Source of the DNA: Salsuginibacillus kocurii DSM 18087
GTDB taxonomy: Bacteria > Bacillota > Bacilli > Bacillales > Marinococcaceae
NCBI RefSeq assembly: GCF_000377705.1
Contig: NZ_KB898624.1
Location: 178,516 to 242,515, forward strand
Direction: 5' to 3'
DNA: 64,000 nt
The notes beneath the pieces are model-generated. The model did not search any database and was not told the origin of the DNA. It saw only the letters and a list, made by a program, of their open reading frames with translations. Below, piece by piece: positions 9,363 through 18,297 of this stretch (within the stretch, counting starts at the first letter, position 1; each line of letters begins with the position of its first letter). The translations under genes were made by a program, and so were the position numbers.

Positions 9363-10574
9363 GTGCAACTAGACTTCCGTGCTCAAGCTGCTGAAATACA
9401 GGCTGATATCATTCAATTGCGCCGTACATTGCATCAATATCCAGAATTAAGCTTTCAAGAAAAAAAGACCTCCCAGTTTGTAAAACAAGAACTTGAAAAG
9501 CTGAACTATGCCACCGTGTACAGCGGCAAGAACGAAACAGGAGTCGAAACCGGTATCGTTGCCGTGTTTAATGCCGATTCCCCCAGCAAAGCAGTTGCCT
9601 TGCGGGCAGATATGGATGCGTTGCCTATACAAGAGGAAAATGACATTTCTTATCGTTCAAAGCATGAAGGAATTATGCATGCATGTGGACATGACGCCCA
9701 TACAGCAATTCTTCTTGGTTGCGCACAGTTGATTGATAAAGCCTGTGCTGCCGGAATGTGGCCAGGAAAAGTAAAGCTTATCTTTCAACCAGCAGAAGAA
9801 GCTGCTGATGTGGAGGGGAAATCTGGTTCTTCTTATATGATAGAAGCAGGGGTTTTAAAAGACGTAGAGAAGGCCTTTGCTCTTCATATGGACCCTGAGT
9901 ACCCTCTAGGTACTATACGCCTCCATGAAGGAGCAAGCATGGCGAATGTGGATACATTTACAGGCATAGTGCGGGGAACCGGCGGCCACGGGGCTTACCC
10001 TGAAACTGGCACAGACCCGGTTTATATGCTTTCTTACGTTTTGCCAGCTTTGTATGGCATCACTTCTAGAGCTGTTTCTCCATTAGCCAAAGCAGTAGTA
10101 AGCGTATGTACTGTTAAAGGTGGAGAATCCACGAATGTGATCCCATCCGCTGTTGAAGTAAGCGGTACGTTCCGAAGTTATGATGATGAAACAAGAGATC
10201 AACTGACTAAAGAAGTAAAACAAGCATTTGAGGTGGTGAAATCGTTTGGCGGCCGTGCTGACATAACCGTCGAGCACGGGGAGCCAGCTCTGGTGAATGA
10301 TGAAGAAGCGCTTGGCGAGTTTCATCGTGTGATAGGTGATTCATTCAGCGAATATGAGATAAAAAATGAACCCTATGGACTAGGTGGGGAAGATTTCGGG
10401 TATATGGCAAGAGAAGTTCCAGCAGCATTTGCTTTTGTAGGAGCTGCGGTGGAAAATGGCGGGAGTTTACACATGCCGACGTTTAATATCAATGAAAATA
10501 TCCTGCCGGAAGCATGTGCGCTTTTAACAGAAACGGCTTACAACACACTTGTAAATCTAAACAGCAGCACGTAA
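9363..10574 (+). CDS. M20-family amidohydrolase, candidate N-acetyl-diaminobutyrate deacetylase
   Basis: This 403-aa metallo-amidohydrolase belongs to the M20D group (hippurate/indole-acetyl-amino-acid hydrolase and N-acetyl-diaminopimelate deacetylase relatives). Metal-binding motifs are HACGHDAHTA, with the group's characteristic Cys, and the PAEEAADVEG stretch. The lid-domain GGHGAYPE and a C-terminal GGEDFGYM are also present. The GTG at 9363 is preferred because the G-run AAAGGGGGGG ends five bases upstream; an in-frame ATG at 9345 lies before the G-run. It sits 23 bp after the PLP enzyme. In this cluster an enzyme is needed to remove the acetyl group from N-acetyl-2,4-diaminobutyrate, the product of ectoine hydrolase, and no DoeB-type aspartoacylase homologue is present. 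I infer that this protein fills that role. Confidence 0.85.
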   Translation: MQLDFRAQAAEIQADIIQLRRTLHQYPELSFQEKKTSQFVKQELEKLNYATVYSGKNETGVETGIVAVFNADSPSKAVALRADMDALPIQEENDISYRSKHEGIMHACGHDAHTAILLGCAQLIDKACAAGMWPGKVKLIFQPAEEAADVEGKSGSSYMIEAGVLKDVEKAFALHMDPEYPLGTIRLHEGASMANVDTFTGIVRGTGGHGAYPETGTDPVYMLSYVLPALYGITSRAVSPLAKAVVSVCTVKGGESTNVIPSAVEVSGTFRSYDDETRDQLTKEVKQAFEVVKSFGGRADITVEHGEPALVNDEEALGEFHRVIGDSFSEYEIKNEPYGLGGEDFGYMAREVPAAFAFVGAAVENGGSLHMPTFNINENILPEACALLTETAYNTLVNLNSST

Positions 10575-10594
10575 TGGAATTGGAGGGAAGATAG

Positions 10595-11635
10595 TTGGCA
10601 CATAAATTAGCTTTTATTGGATTTGGTGGTGTCGGCCAAGGACTTGTCGACATTCTGCTTGACCGTTCAGATTGGTTGAGAGATAAATTCGGGACGGAGT
10701 TTCAAGTAGTTAGCATCACTGACCTGTATAAAGGATCGATTCATCATAATGATGGGTTGGATATTCAACAAGCTCGAAAGCTTGTAAAAGAAACAGGTAG
10801 TTTAAATGACTATCCTGAAAGTGAAGGGTTAGTTAAGGGGTGGGATAGCTTAACAACCATTCAAAATACAAATGCCGACACCATCATTGAAATTACGTAT
10901 ACGGATGTGTTTACAGGCCAGCCGGCGATTAAACATTGTGAAGAAGCTTTTAAAAATAAGAAAAATGTAGTTGTAACAAATAAAGGGCCTGTTGCACTTG
11001 CGCTTGATGAACTCGAAGAGCTAGCAAAACAAAATGGAGTGCGATTTTTGTATGAAGGTACAGTCATGAGCGGGACACCGGCCTTGCGCATGCCATTAAC
11101 TTCTTTAATAGGAAATCATATTACTTCCATCCGCGGTATATTAAATGGGACTACAAACTACATGTTTATGCGCATGGAAGAAGGGCTTTCTTATGAAGAA
11201 GCTCTTAAAGAAGCACAAGAAAAAGGTTATGCTGAAGCAGATCCAACAAGTGACGTAGAAGGCTTTGATGTCCTCTACAAAGTGATCATTTTAGCAAAGG
11301 TAGTAATGGGTGAGTCTTTAACAAAGGATGAAGTCAACCGCACGGGTATGGCTTCAGTCACGGAAAGAGATTTAAATGAAGCAGCTGAAGAAGGCAAGAA
11401 ATGGAAAATGATAGGACGGCTGGAAAAGACGGAACAAGGTTTAACAGCTTCAGTCGCGCCAGAAAAAGTAGATGAAGAAGATCCATTAGCCGGAATATCG
11501 GGCGCAACCAATGCTGTTACGTATGAATGTGATTTATCAGGGCCGGTGACGTTGATTGGCGCTGGGGCAGGTATTCCAGAAACGGGGTTCGCTCTGTTGA
11601 TTGATTTATTAAATTTGGATCGAGACAACCAATAA
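10595..11635 (+). CDS. Homoserine dehydrogenase-like oxidoreductase
   Basis: This 346-aa NAD(P)-dependent enzyme has the homoserine dehydrogenase architecture. It begins with a Rossmann GFGGVGQG motif and continues with the catalytic-domain signatures GTVMSGTPALR, ILNGTTNYM and AEADPTSDVEGFD. It lacks the ACT regulatory domain of biosynthetic HSDs such as Hom of B. subtilis and ends with a short C-terminal segment. The family interconverts homoserine and aspartate semialdehyde. Inside an ectoine-type operon it could act on aspartate semialdehyde or a related aldehyde/alcohol from diaminobutyrate. The start is a TTG with TTGGAGGGA upstream and lies 20 bp after the M20 gene. Confidence 0.88.
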   Translation: MAHKLAFIGFGGVGQGLVDILLDRSDWLRDKFGTEFQVVSITDLYKGSIHHNDGLDIQQARKLVKETGSLNDYPESEGLVKGWDSLTTIQNTNADTIIEITYTDVFTGQPAIKHCEEAFKNKKNVVVTNKGPVALALDELEELAKQNGVRFLYEGTVMSGTPALRMPLTSLIGNHITSIRGILNGTTNYMFMRMEEGLSYEEALKEAQEKGYAEADPTSDVEGFDVLYKVIILAKVVMGESLTKDEVNRTGMASVTERDLNEAAEEGKKWKMIGRLEKTEQGLTASVAPEKVDEEDPLAGISGATNAVTYECDLSGPVTLIGAGAGIPETGFALLIDLLNLDRDNQ

Positions 11636-11670
11636 TCGCTCAAATGATCCTGAAAGGTGGCGATGTTGTA

Positions 11671-13110
11671 ATGAGTATTTCTTTTGATCAGAAAATGTGG
11701 GTAGCAGGAGAATGGTTAGAAGCAGAAGAAACGATAGAGGTTTTTGACCCAGGGACAAATGAATGTATTGCAGTGGTCCCATCTGCTACTGCTGAAGATA
11801 TGAATCGAGCTTTGTCTTCAGCCGAGCAAGGAGCTAAGGTGGCGGAAAAACTGAGTGTTCATGACCGGATGGATATTCTGCACAAGGTAGCCGATGATCT
11901 AGAAAAGAACAAGGAAGAATTTGCAACAATTATCGCCACTGAAGGAAGTAAAACGATTAATGAAGCAAGAGGAGAAGCTGCCAGAACAGCTGAAACGATT
12001 CGTATAAGCGCTGAGGAAGCAAGACGCTTAAACGGGGAGACGATTTCTTTTGATCAATCTCCCGGCAATAAAAATCGCTTCGGCTATTATTTTCGCTTTC
12101 CAGTAGGCGTTGTAGCAGCGATCACTCCATTTAATGATCCACTGAATCTGGTAGCCCATAAGATAGGTCCAGCTATAGCAGCAGGCAATGCCGTCATTTT
12201 AAAACCAGCTGCTTATACACCTCTTAGCGCCTTGCGTTTAACCAAATCATTTATCGACGCTGGCTTGCCAAAGCATGTGTTAAATACAGTGACTGGACGT
12301 GGAAGAGAAATTGGAAACCCATTAGTCGAAAGTCCTTCTGTGCGCATGGTCAGCTTTACAGGCGGGCTTTCAACCGGTGAAGCTATCGCTAAAAAAGCAG
12401 GCTTGAAGAAGCTGGCGATGGAACTTGGTTCTAATTCACCAGTGCTTGTTTTTGATGACGCCAATGTTGAAGCTGCAGCAGAAGCGTGTGTTTCAGGAGC
12501 ATTTGCTGCAGCTGGTCAAAACTGTCTCGGGGTGCAACGGATTTATGTACAATCAAAATCACATGATGAATTTAAAAAAATTGTCATTCAAAAAACATCA
12601 GAATTGAAAACAGGGAATAAAATGGAAGAGAGTACCGATGTTGGGCCATTAATCACGGAAAAAGAAGCAGAACGGGTGGAAGACTGGATTCAAGAAGCTG
12701 TTGAGCACGGGGCCCAGATCGTAGCAGGTGGGAAACGCCGAGGGACATTTTTGGAACCGACGGTATTAGTAAATGTACCTCCTCATGCTACCATCGCTCA
12801 AGAAGAGGTATTTGGCCCCGTTGTTTTACTAGACACCTTTCAAACGTATGATGAGGCGATAAAAAAAGCGAATAATGTAAACTTTGGTTTGCAAGCGGGT
12901 ATTTTCACCAGTGATGTCAACCTGGCTGTTCAGGCTACACGTGATTTGCATGTAGGTGGCGTTATGGTAAATGACAGTACGGATTTTCGGGTTGACGCTA
13001 TGCCCTTTGGCGGGGTAAAAGGTTCTGGGATTGGGCGTGAAGGTGTGCGGGCTTCAATTGAAGAAATGAGTGAACCGCGCGTCGTCTGCTTTAATATCGA
13101 CCAGCCTTAA
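11671..13110 (+). CDS. Aldehyde dehydrogenase, candidate aspartate-semialdehyde dehydrogenase (DoeC role)
   Basis: This is a 479-aa NAD(P)-dependent aldehyde dehydrogenase. Landmarks are the NAD-site FNDPLNLVAHK segment, SFTGGLSTG, catalytic Glu251 in MELGSNSP, and catalytic Cys285 in AAAGQNCLG. In ectoine breakdown the DoeC/Ssd-type aldehyde dehydrogenase oxidises aspartate semialdehyde to aspartate, and the position of this gene in the operon fits that role. Related clades act on succinate semialdehyde or sulfolactaldehyde, so the substrate is inference. The ATG at 11671 follows AAAGGTGG by ten bases; an earlier in-frame ATG (11644) has no ribosome binding site. Confidence 0.88.
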   Translation: MSISFDQKMWVAGEWLEAEETIEVFDPGTNECIAVVPSATAEDMNRALSSAEQGAKVAEKLSVHDRMDILHKVADDLEKNKEEFATIIATEGSKTINEARGEAARTAETIRISAEEARRLNGETISFDQSPGNKNRFGYYFRFPVGVVAAITPFNDPLNLVAHKIGPAIAAGNAVILKPAAYTPLSALRLTKSFIDAGLPKHVLNTVTGRGREIGNPLVESPSVRMVSFTGGLSTGEAIAKKAGLKKLAMELGSNSPVLVFDDANVEAAAEACVSGAFAAAGQNCLGVQRIYVQSKSHDEFKKIVIQKTSELKTGNKMEESTDVGPLITEKEAERVEDWIQEAVEHGAQIVAGGKRRGTFLEPTVLVNVPPHATIAQEEVFGPVVLLDTFQTYDEAIKKANNVNFGLQAGIFTSDVNLAVQATRDLHVGGVMVNDSTDFRVDAMPFGGVKGSGIGREGVRASIEEMSEPRVVCFNIDQP

Positions 13111-13151
13111 TCTGGGTAATCGCAGGTAAAATTGCGGGAGGTGACAGTCCG

Positions 13152-14318
13152 ATGATGTTTCCTGAAGATGAGTATATGATGCGAATGAATTATACGAAAC
13201 AGAAAATGCAGGAATACGGCGTTGAAGTATTAATTGTCTCTAATCCATCTAATATGTATTATTTAACGGGCTATAATGCTTGGAGTTTTTATGTCCATCA
13301 AGTCGTCGTCGTGATGATTGACCAGGATCAGCCATTGTGGGTGGGCCGGGAAATGGATGCTCACAGTGCAAAAGTAACGACCTGGTTGGATGATGACCAT
13401 ATCATTCCTTATCCTGATGAGTTCGTCCAGTCATCTATTCGGCATCCGATGGACTTCGTAGCTAATATTTTAGCTGAGCTTGGGCAAGGGGAACGAAAAA
13501 TCGGACTGGAAATGGATGCTTTTTATTTCACAGCAATGTGTTATGAACGGATGCTGCAAGGCCTCCCAAATGCAGAGTTTAAAAACTCTAGTACCCTGGT
13601 AAACTGGGTTCGTCTCATTAAGTCAGACTTGGAAATTGAATACATGAGAAAAGCTGCAGTGTTAGTTGATAAAGCGATGAAAGCAGCATATGACACAGTT
13701 GGAGTCGGGGTTAGAGAAAATGAAGTAGCAGCAGCAATCTATCATGCACAAATTGCGGGAACGGCTGATTTTGGTGGAGATTACACGTCCATAGTCCCCA
13801 TGCTTCCAACAAATGAAAATACGGCTAGTCCACATTTAACATGGACGGATCGCAAATATAAAAAAGGGGATTATTTAACAGTTGAAATTGCAGGCTGTTA
13901 TGAACGTTACCATGCTCCAATGGCCAGAACAATGGCGCTTGGTGAGCCGCCGGACGAGATAAAGAAACTAGCTGATGTAGTCAAAGAAGGCATTGAAACT
14001 ACTATAGCCCGCATTCAACCAGGAATGACAGCAGAAGAAGTTGAAGATATATGGAGTCAGTCTATTGCAAAGCGCGGTTTTTTTAAAGATTCTCGCTTAG
14101 GTTATTCGATTGGCTGCAGCTATCCACCTGATTGGGGAGAACATACAGTGAGTTTTCGAAAAGGAGATTTAACGGTAATGCAGCCTAATATGACCTTTCA
14201 TTTGATGCCGGGGATTTGGTTGGATCATTATGGTGTAGAAATAACAGAATCTATCCTGATCACTGAAGAGGGCTGTGAAACGTTAGCTACTACGCCACGC
14301 GACTTGTATATAAAATAG
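13152..14318 (+). CDS. doeA: Ectoine hydrolase (M24 peptidase fold)
   Basis: This 388-aa protein is a close match to ectoine hydrolase DoeA/EutD, which opens the ectoine ring to give N-acetyl-L-2,4-diaminobutyrate, the first step of ectoine catabolism. Recognisable family stretches are SNPSNMYYLTGYNAWSFYVHQ near residue 30, DFGGDYTSIVPMLP, AGCYERYHAPMART, SYPPDWGEHT and GVEITESILIT. The pita-bread M24 fold is clear, but the metal-ligand set differs from true Xaa-Pro peptidases, as expected for DoeA. The start ATG (13152, or the adjacent 13155) follows GGGAGGTGA. It is the last gene of the five-gene operon and is followed by a strong terminator. It is the anchor for assigning the whole operon to ectoine use. 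Confidence 0.9.
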   Translation: MMFPEDEYMMRMNYTKQKMQEYGVEVLIVSNPSNMYYLTGYNAWSFYVHQVVVVMIDQDQPLWVGREMDAHSAKVTTWLDDDHIIPYPDEFVQSSIRHPMDFVANILAELGQGERKIGLEMDAFYFTAMCYERMLQGLPNAEFKNSSTLVNWVRLIKSDLEIEYMRKAAVLVDKAMKAAYDTVGVGVRENEVAAAIYHAQIAGTADFGGDYTSIVPMLPTNENTASPHLTWTDRKYKKGDYLTVEIAGCYERYHAPMARTMALGEPPDEIKKLADVVKEGIETTIARIQPGMTAEEVEDIWSQSIAKRGFFKDSRLGYSIGCSYPPDWGEHTVSFRKGDLTVMQPNMTFHLMPGIWLDHYGVEITESILITEEGCETLATTPRDLYIK

Positions 14319-14321
14319 AGT

Positions 14322-14365
14322 TAAAAAGATTGAAGTCAGCGGAGCCTGACTTCAATCTTTTTAAT
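14322..14365 (+). terminator. Rho-independent terminator of the ectoine-type operon
   Basis: A 17-bp perfect stem (14323-14339 with 14346-14362) has a six-base loop and its distal arm ends in TTTTT. It closes the 8140-14318 operon. Confidence 0.93.
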
Positions 14366-14462
14366 TGACCGTCTGAGCCGTTAGTGATAAGTTATCTTTT
14401 TTTATGTGCTAAAGGATTTTTGTTAGGATAGAGATAGTTTGAAAATAGAGAGGCTTGAAAAT

Positions 14463-15833
14463 GTGATGCAGCAACGAAGAGACAGCATGTTAGGGTACAT
14501 GGCAGTGCTGGCCGTTTGTATGTATTTAATTGAGATCTGGTTTGCTATAGACTGGCTTCAATATCTATACAGTCCACTGGCCGTAGTGTTAGTTATCTGC
14601 AGTTTATGGAGGTTGCGTGGTTTTAACCTCTATATTTTATTGTTATTACTTATCATCGCTTTTTATATTTTTATCGACAGGGATGTACATTTTACTGTCA
14701 TGCTCGCTAGTTTTGGTGAAAACATGAGCTTGCTAGGGTTATTTATTTTAGTTCCGCTTTTTGGTGTTTATCTTTCGAATGCAGGTTACTATGGAGCTTT
14801 AAGTGAGCTGATCCAAAAAAGAGAAGAGGTAAAAGGCGCTCACCCTTACCGATTGGGTTATGGATTAACAGCTTTTATGGGGTCAATTTTAAACTTGGGT
14901 TCTCTTCCTCTTATATTCCGGATGGGGCAAGAAAGTTTATCTTCTTTTGGCCAAAAGCAATTTGCACTCACCTTGATGAGAGCATTTGGTTTTTGTATGT
15001 TATTTTCTCCGTATTTTGTAAATGTCGGCTTGGTATTGGTTTTGTACGATCTTGCCTGGTTAGAGATCGCTGGGTTTGCGGTAATTTTAGCAGTGATTTA
15101 CACAATTATGGCAGCTTTATTTTTTAAACGAACAACCTTTGCGAATGAAGTGTACCAGGTTAAAAGAAAAGAAGAGCAAAGAAAAGTAACAGAAGCAACC
15201 GTTCCAGGCTTCGTTTTTTATATGCTGTGCTTATTACTTCTTTCATTTCTCTTAGAGCTGGCTCTTCCTCTTAATATGCTGACCGTTGTTACTACATTAG
15301 CCTTAGTGTACCCATTCATTTGGGCTTTGTTTAAACGGATGGGTATGGTTTATATGCAGGCAGCCCATGAATATATGAAACTGAGTTTTACCAGATTATA
15401 TAGAGAACTTGGTATTTTTATAACAGCTGGTGTTATTGGGGCTGCGATAGCAGTAACTGGCATGGGAGTTATCGTTTCAGAATGGTTAGTCAATATTTCA
15501 AATGGGATCGTTCCGGTTATTATTTTTATTCTTATTATGATCTCTATTCTGCTCGCTTTAGTCGGAATTCATCCTGTAATTATCATTATAGGGCTTGGGA
15601 GTGCATTATCACCAGGAATGTTTGGGATGGAACCCTCTGTGATGGCAGTTGTTTTACTATGTGCTTGGGCGTTAAGCACCCAGCTTTCACCATTTTCAGG
15701 ATCAGTTTTAATGACTTCCTACTTGGCTGATGAAAGCTCTGGACAACTGACAAAGAAAAATGTGGGGTTTGTTATGGCGCTTGTAGGTGTTATGACTGCC
15801 GTGCTTACTGTTTTTCATATTTTCCAAAGTTAA
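14463..15833 (+). CDS. Polytopic membrane transporter-like protein
   Basis: This ~456-aa protein has about 11-12 hydrophobic segments and few charged residues outside short loops. The layout (two halves separated by a charged loop near residue 245, and a C-terminal GIHPVIIIIGLGSAL...STQLSPFSGSVL segment) resembles the ion-transporter superfamily that includes ArsB/NhaD/CitMHS-type proteins. I cannot name a substrate. A second gene of the same design lies at 24266-25606. The start is uncertain: GTG 14463 or ATG 14466 follow GAGAGG, and an upstream TTG at 14439 is also in frame. It follows the ectoine-hydrolase terminator, so it is separately transcribed or read through from there. Confidence 0.75.
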   Translation: MMQQRRDSMLGYMAVLAVCMYLIEIWFAIDWLQYLYSPLAVVLVICSLWRLRGFNLYILLLLLIIAFYIFIDRDVHFTVMLASFGENMSLLGLFILVPLFGVYLSNAGYYGALSELIQKREEVKGAHPYRLGYGLTAFMGSILNLGSLPLIFRMGQESLSSFGQKQFALTLMRAFGFCMLFSPYFVNVGLVLVLYDLAWLEIAGFAVILAVIYTIMAALFFKRTTFANEVYQVKRKEEQRKVTEATVPGFVFYMLCLLLLSFLLELALPLNMLTVVTTLALVYPFIWALFKRMGMVYMQAAHEYMKLSFTRLYRELGIFITAGVIGAAIAVTGMGVIVSEWLVNISNGIVPVIIFILIMISILLALVGIHPVIIIIGLGSALSPGMFGMEPSVMAVVLLCAWALSTQLSPFSGSVLMTSYLADESSGQLTKKNVGFVMALVGVMTAVLTVFHIFQS

Positions 15834-15932
15834 AGTATCAAAGCATGAAAAAGCAAGGGTAAAACCAACCCATGAGACAGAGATTCTCAGGGATCCTTAT
15901 GTACAATCAAGCAGGAAAGAAGGACGAACGGG

Positions 15933-16868
15933 ATGACAACGAAAAATGAACTATGGTTTTTTTATACGCTATTGTTAGTTGTAATGATATTGTGGGGGTT
16001 AAATGTTGTTGCTTTAAAAATCGTAGTAGATTATATGCCTCCAGCTACGATGCAAGCATTGAGAATTTTCAGCGCTGGCCTGGTTGTGTTAGGGTTTATG
16101 ATCGTATGCAAAGATTTTAAGCAGATGAAAAAGGCCAGACCTGCATTAGGGTCAATTGTTATGGCCTGTTTATTAGGGGTGGTGGGACATCATTTCTTTT
16201 TAGCGGTTGGCTTGCAGACAACAACCGCTACAAATACATCGCTTATTCTTGCTCTTGTACCGCTTACTACGGCAGTGTTTGCGATGATTTTCTTAGGCGA
16301 TCCATTAACCAAAACGAGGCTTTTAGGGATATTAAGTGGATTTGGTGGAGTATTTCTCATTTTGAATGCTGGCGATGGGAGCTTAGGAACATTATCAAGC
16401 GGTGATGGATTTGTACTTTTAAGTATGGCGGTGCAGGCATTAAGTTTTATTTTTATACGCAGAGCTACTGTTTATATTCATCCGCGGCCCCTTACTGGTC
16501 TTATGTTTATGGGAGGGTCAGCTATTTTACTTGTTATGAGCTTTTTGCTTGAGCCCGGCGGCTTTGCAGTTATGTTTTCAGCACCGGTATCAGTCTGGCT
16601 GGTTTTTGCCGGCTCTGCTATTTTAGCTACTGCGGTCGGGCATCAGCTTTATAATGGAGCGATTCAGCGGATCGGAGCCGGCGAAGCAGCGATTTTCAAT
16701 AATTTTGTTCCTTTTTTTGGGGTCGTAAGTTCAGTGATTTTTTTAAACGAAACGGCATATCCAGCACAATGGATTGGCTTTTTATTTATTGTATTGGGTG
16801 TATTGTTAGGTACGGGTTATATCGAACAAAAAGTGTTAACAGGTCGTCGTTATAACACGAGTACCTAA
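15933..16868 (+). CDS. EamA/DMT-family transporter
   Basis: This 311-aa inner-membrane protein shows ten predicted helices in two tandem EamA repeats. The first repeat opens with ILWGLNVVALKIVV and contains the GVVGHHFFLAVGLQTTTATNTSLILALVPLTTAVFAM stretch in which the ATNTSLI segment is typical. The second repeat includes GAIQRIGAGEAAIFNNFVPFFGVV. DMT-family proteins export small metabolites, often amino acids or precursors; the substrate is not deducible here. The ATG follows GGAAAGAAGG. It converges on yidD with only 10 bp between the stop codons. Confidence 0.9.
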   Translation: MTTKNELWFFYTLLLVVMILWGLNVVALKIVVDYMPPATMQALRIFSAGLVVLGFMIVCKDFKQMKKARPALGSIVMACLLGVVGHHFFLAVGLQTTTATNTSLILALVPLTTAVFAMIFLGDPLTKTRLLGILSGFGGVFLILNAGDGSLGTLSSGDGFVLLSMAVQALSFIFIRRATVYIHPRPLTGLMFMGGSAILLVMSFLLEPGGFAVMFSAPVSVWLVFAGSAILATAVGHQLYNGAIQRIGAGEAAIFNNFVPFFGVVSSVIFLNETAYPAQWIGFLFIVLGVLLGTGYIEQKVLTGRRYNTST

Positions 16869-16878
16869 TGAGCTGTTT

Positions 16879-17127
16879 TTATTGTTTGTCTTGCTCCGAC
16901 TTTATCGCTTTATGACTTGCAGGTACACGATCAATACCTCCTGGATGAAAAGGGTGGCATTTCAGCAATCGTTTCAGTAATAAAAGTCCGCCTTTAACGG
17001 CTCCGTGTCCTCTGATAGCTTCAATTCCGTACTGAGAACAAGTAGGGTAGAAGCGGCATGTCGGAGGAGTTAAAGGAGATATCCATTTTTGGTAAGCCCG
17101 GATCGGCATAATCAACAAATATTTCAT
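16879..17127 (-). CDS. yidD: Membrane protein insertion efficiency factor YidD
   Basis: This 82-aa protein is YidD, a small amphipathic membrane-associated protein that helps YidC/Sec insert membrane proteins. The family signature is complete: [29 protein letters not shown] in two pieces, then [23 protein letters not shown] with its Cys residues. I start it at the ATG at 17127, preceded by GGGAGGAG. The longer open frame to 17223 overlaps the dapA terminator and has no family similarity. The C-terminus is basic and polar. Confidence 0.95.
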   Translation of the reverse strand: MKYLLIMPIRAYQKWISPLTPPTCRFYPTCSQYGIEAIRGHGAVKGGLLLLKRLLKCHPFHPGGIDRVPASHKAIKSEQDKQ

Positions 17128-17189
17128 CTTGCTCCTCCCAAAAAGATACGTTTGTGGAATCAATTGAAAATAAGAGTGGCCAATTAATG

Positions 17190-17222
17190 AAGAAAAAGCC
17201 TGCAGATGCAGGCTTTTTTTCA
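17190..17222 (-). terminator. Rho-independent terminator after dapA
   Basis: A near-perfect inverted repeat (AAAAGCCTGCA/TGCAGGCTTTT, 17194-17217) is flanked by A and T runs, so it can work on either strand. It lies just downstream of dapA on the minus strand and upstream of yidD. Confidence 0.85.
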
Positions 17223-17302
17223 CTCAATCGGTTACGTGTTTGTTTTCATTCGACATCACTTAGAATTGAAGCGTTAACAGGAGAATTGCGGATACTACAT
17301 AG

Positions 17303-18196
17303 TTAGGAGGACTGAATGTAATACGTTGTTGTCGGTTTTAAGGTTGCGTATAAGTGATTCATTTCTTCTTCATTTAAACGCAGCATTGGGAGGCGAACAT
17401 CGCCAGAGATGATCCCTTCAATCTCAAGGGCCGCTTTGACAGGTGAAGGGTTTGGCGCAGAAAACATAGCTTTCATTACAGGGAGAAGTTCACGATGGCG
17501 TTTTGCTGCATATTGAACGTCTCCTCGCACAAAGCTCTGCACCATATCCTGCATTTCTTCGCCAATAATATGAGCAGCAACCGAGACAATTCCCGTACCT
17601 CCAACTGACATGAGCGGAAGGGTCATGCTGTCATCCCCACCGTACAATTGGAATTCAGGTTTTGTTTGTTCAATGATCGTAGAAGCAGCATCTAAATCTC
17701 CGCTTGCTTCTTTAATGGCTGTAATATTTTCAATTTCTGCTAAACGCAGGGTAGTCTCTACATCAAGGGAGACGACACTGCGGCCCGGTATATTATAAAG
17801 CATGATCGGCAGATTCGTAGAAGCAGCAATTGCTTTAAAGTGTTGATACATGCCTTCCTGCGAAGGTTTGCTATAATAAGGAGTGACAAGCATAACGCCG
17901 TCTACACCACATTGCTCTGCCTGCTTTGTCAGCTCAATTGACGCTCTTGTGTCATTACTGCCGGTACCTGCGATCACATCAACTTTTCCGTTTGCTGTCT
18001 GAACCACATGTTCAAAAAGTGTTAGTTTTTCGTCCTTTGAAAGTGTTGGTGATTCTCCGGAAGTTCCAGCTACGACAATACCGTCAGATCCAGTAGCAAT
18101 CAAATGTTGTACTAGTCGCGTGACTGCCTGATAATCAATTTCTCCTATTTCATCGAATGGCGTTACCATTGCTGTTATGACACGTCCGAATGCCAT
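17303..18196 (-). CDS. dapA: 4-hydroxy-tetrahydrodipicolinate synthase
   Basis: DapA (297 aa) condenses pyruvate with aspartate semialdehyde, the first committed step of lysine, diaminopimelate and dipicolinate synthesis. Motifs are GTSGESPTLS near residue 44, Tyr134 in MLYNIPGRS, and Schiff-base Lys162 in ITAIKEASGD. The ATG at 18196 follows GAGGGTGAT. A lysine riboswitch with its own terminator lies upstream (18298-18545), so transcription should fall when lysine is plentiful. Unlike B. subtilis, where dapA sits with asd and dapG, here it is alone next to yidD. Aspartate semialdehyde also appears in the inferred ectoine pathway at 8140-14318. Confidence 0.96.
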   Translation of the reverse strand: MAFGRVITAMVTPFDEIGEIDYQAVTRLVQHLIATGSDGIVVAGTSGESPTLSKDEKLTLFEHVVQTANGKVDVIAGTGSNDTRASIELTKQAEQCGVDGVMLVTPYYSKPSQEGMYQHFKAIAASTNLPIMLYNIPGRSVVSLDVETTLRLAEIENITAIKEASGDLDAASTIIEQTKPEFQLYGGDDSMTLPLMSVGGTGIVSVAAHIIGEEMQDMVQSFVRGDVQYAAKRHRELLPVMKAMFSAPNPSPVKAALEIEGIISGDVRLPMLRLNEEEMNHLYATLKPTTTYYIQSS

Positions 18197-18248
18197 TAAT
18201 AATCACCCTCTGTAAAAAATTCCACGAATGACGTGGTCGTAAGCTGAG

Positions 18249-18281
18249 GGCCGGTTCTCACCGTTTTTTATGAGAATAGCC
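18249..18281 (-). other. Second hairpin in the dapA leader
   Basis: Downstream of the riboswitch terminator, TTCTCA and TGAGAA pair across a ten-base AT-rich loop with outer G-C pairs. There is no U-run after it. It may stabilise the dapA transcript; no known class is recognised. Confidence 0.35.
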
Positions 18282-18297
18282 TTGAGTGTAATCAAGC

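Noticed and set aside
17128-17223. 32-residue N-terminal extension of YidD
   Set aside because: It overlaps the dapA terminator and has no family similarity; ATG 17127 has a good ribosome binding site.
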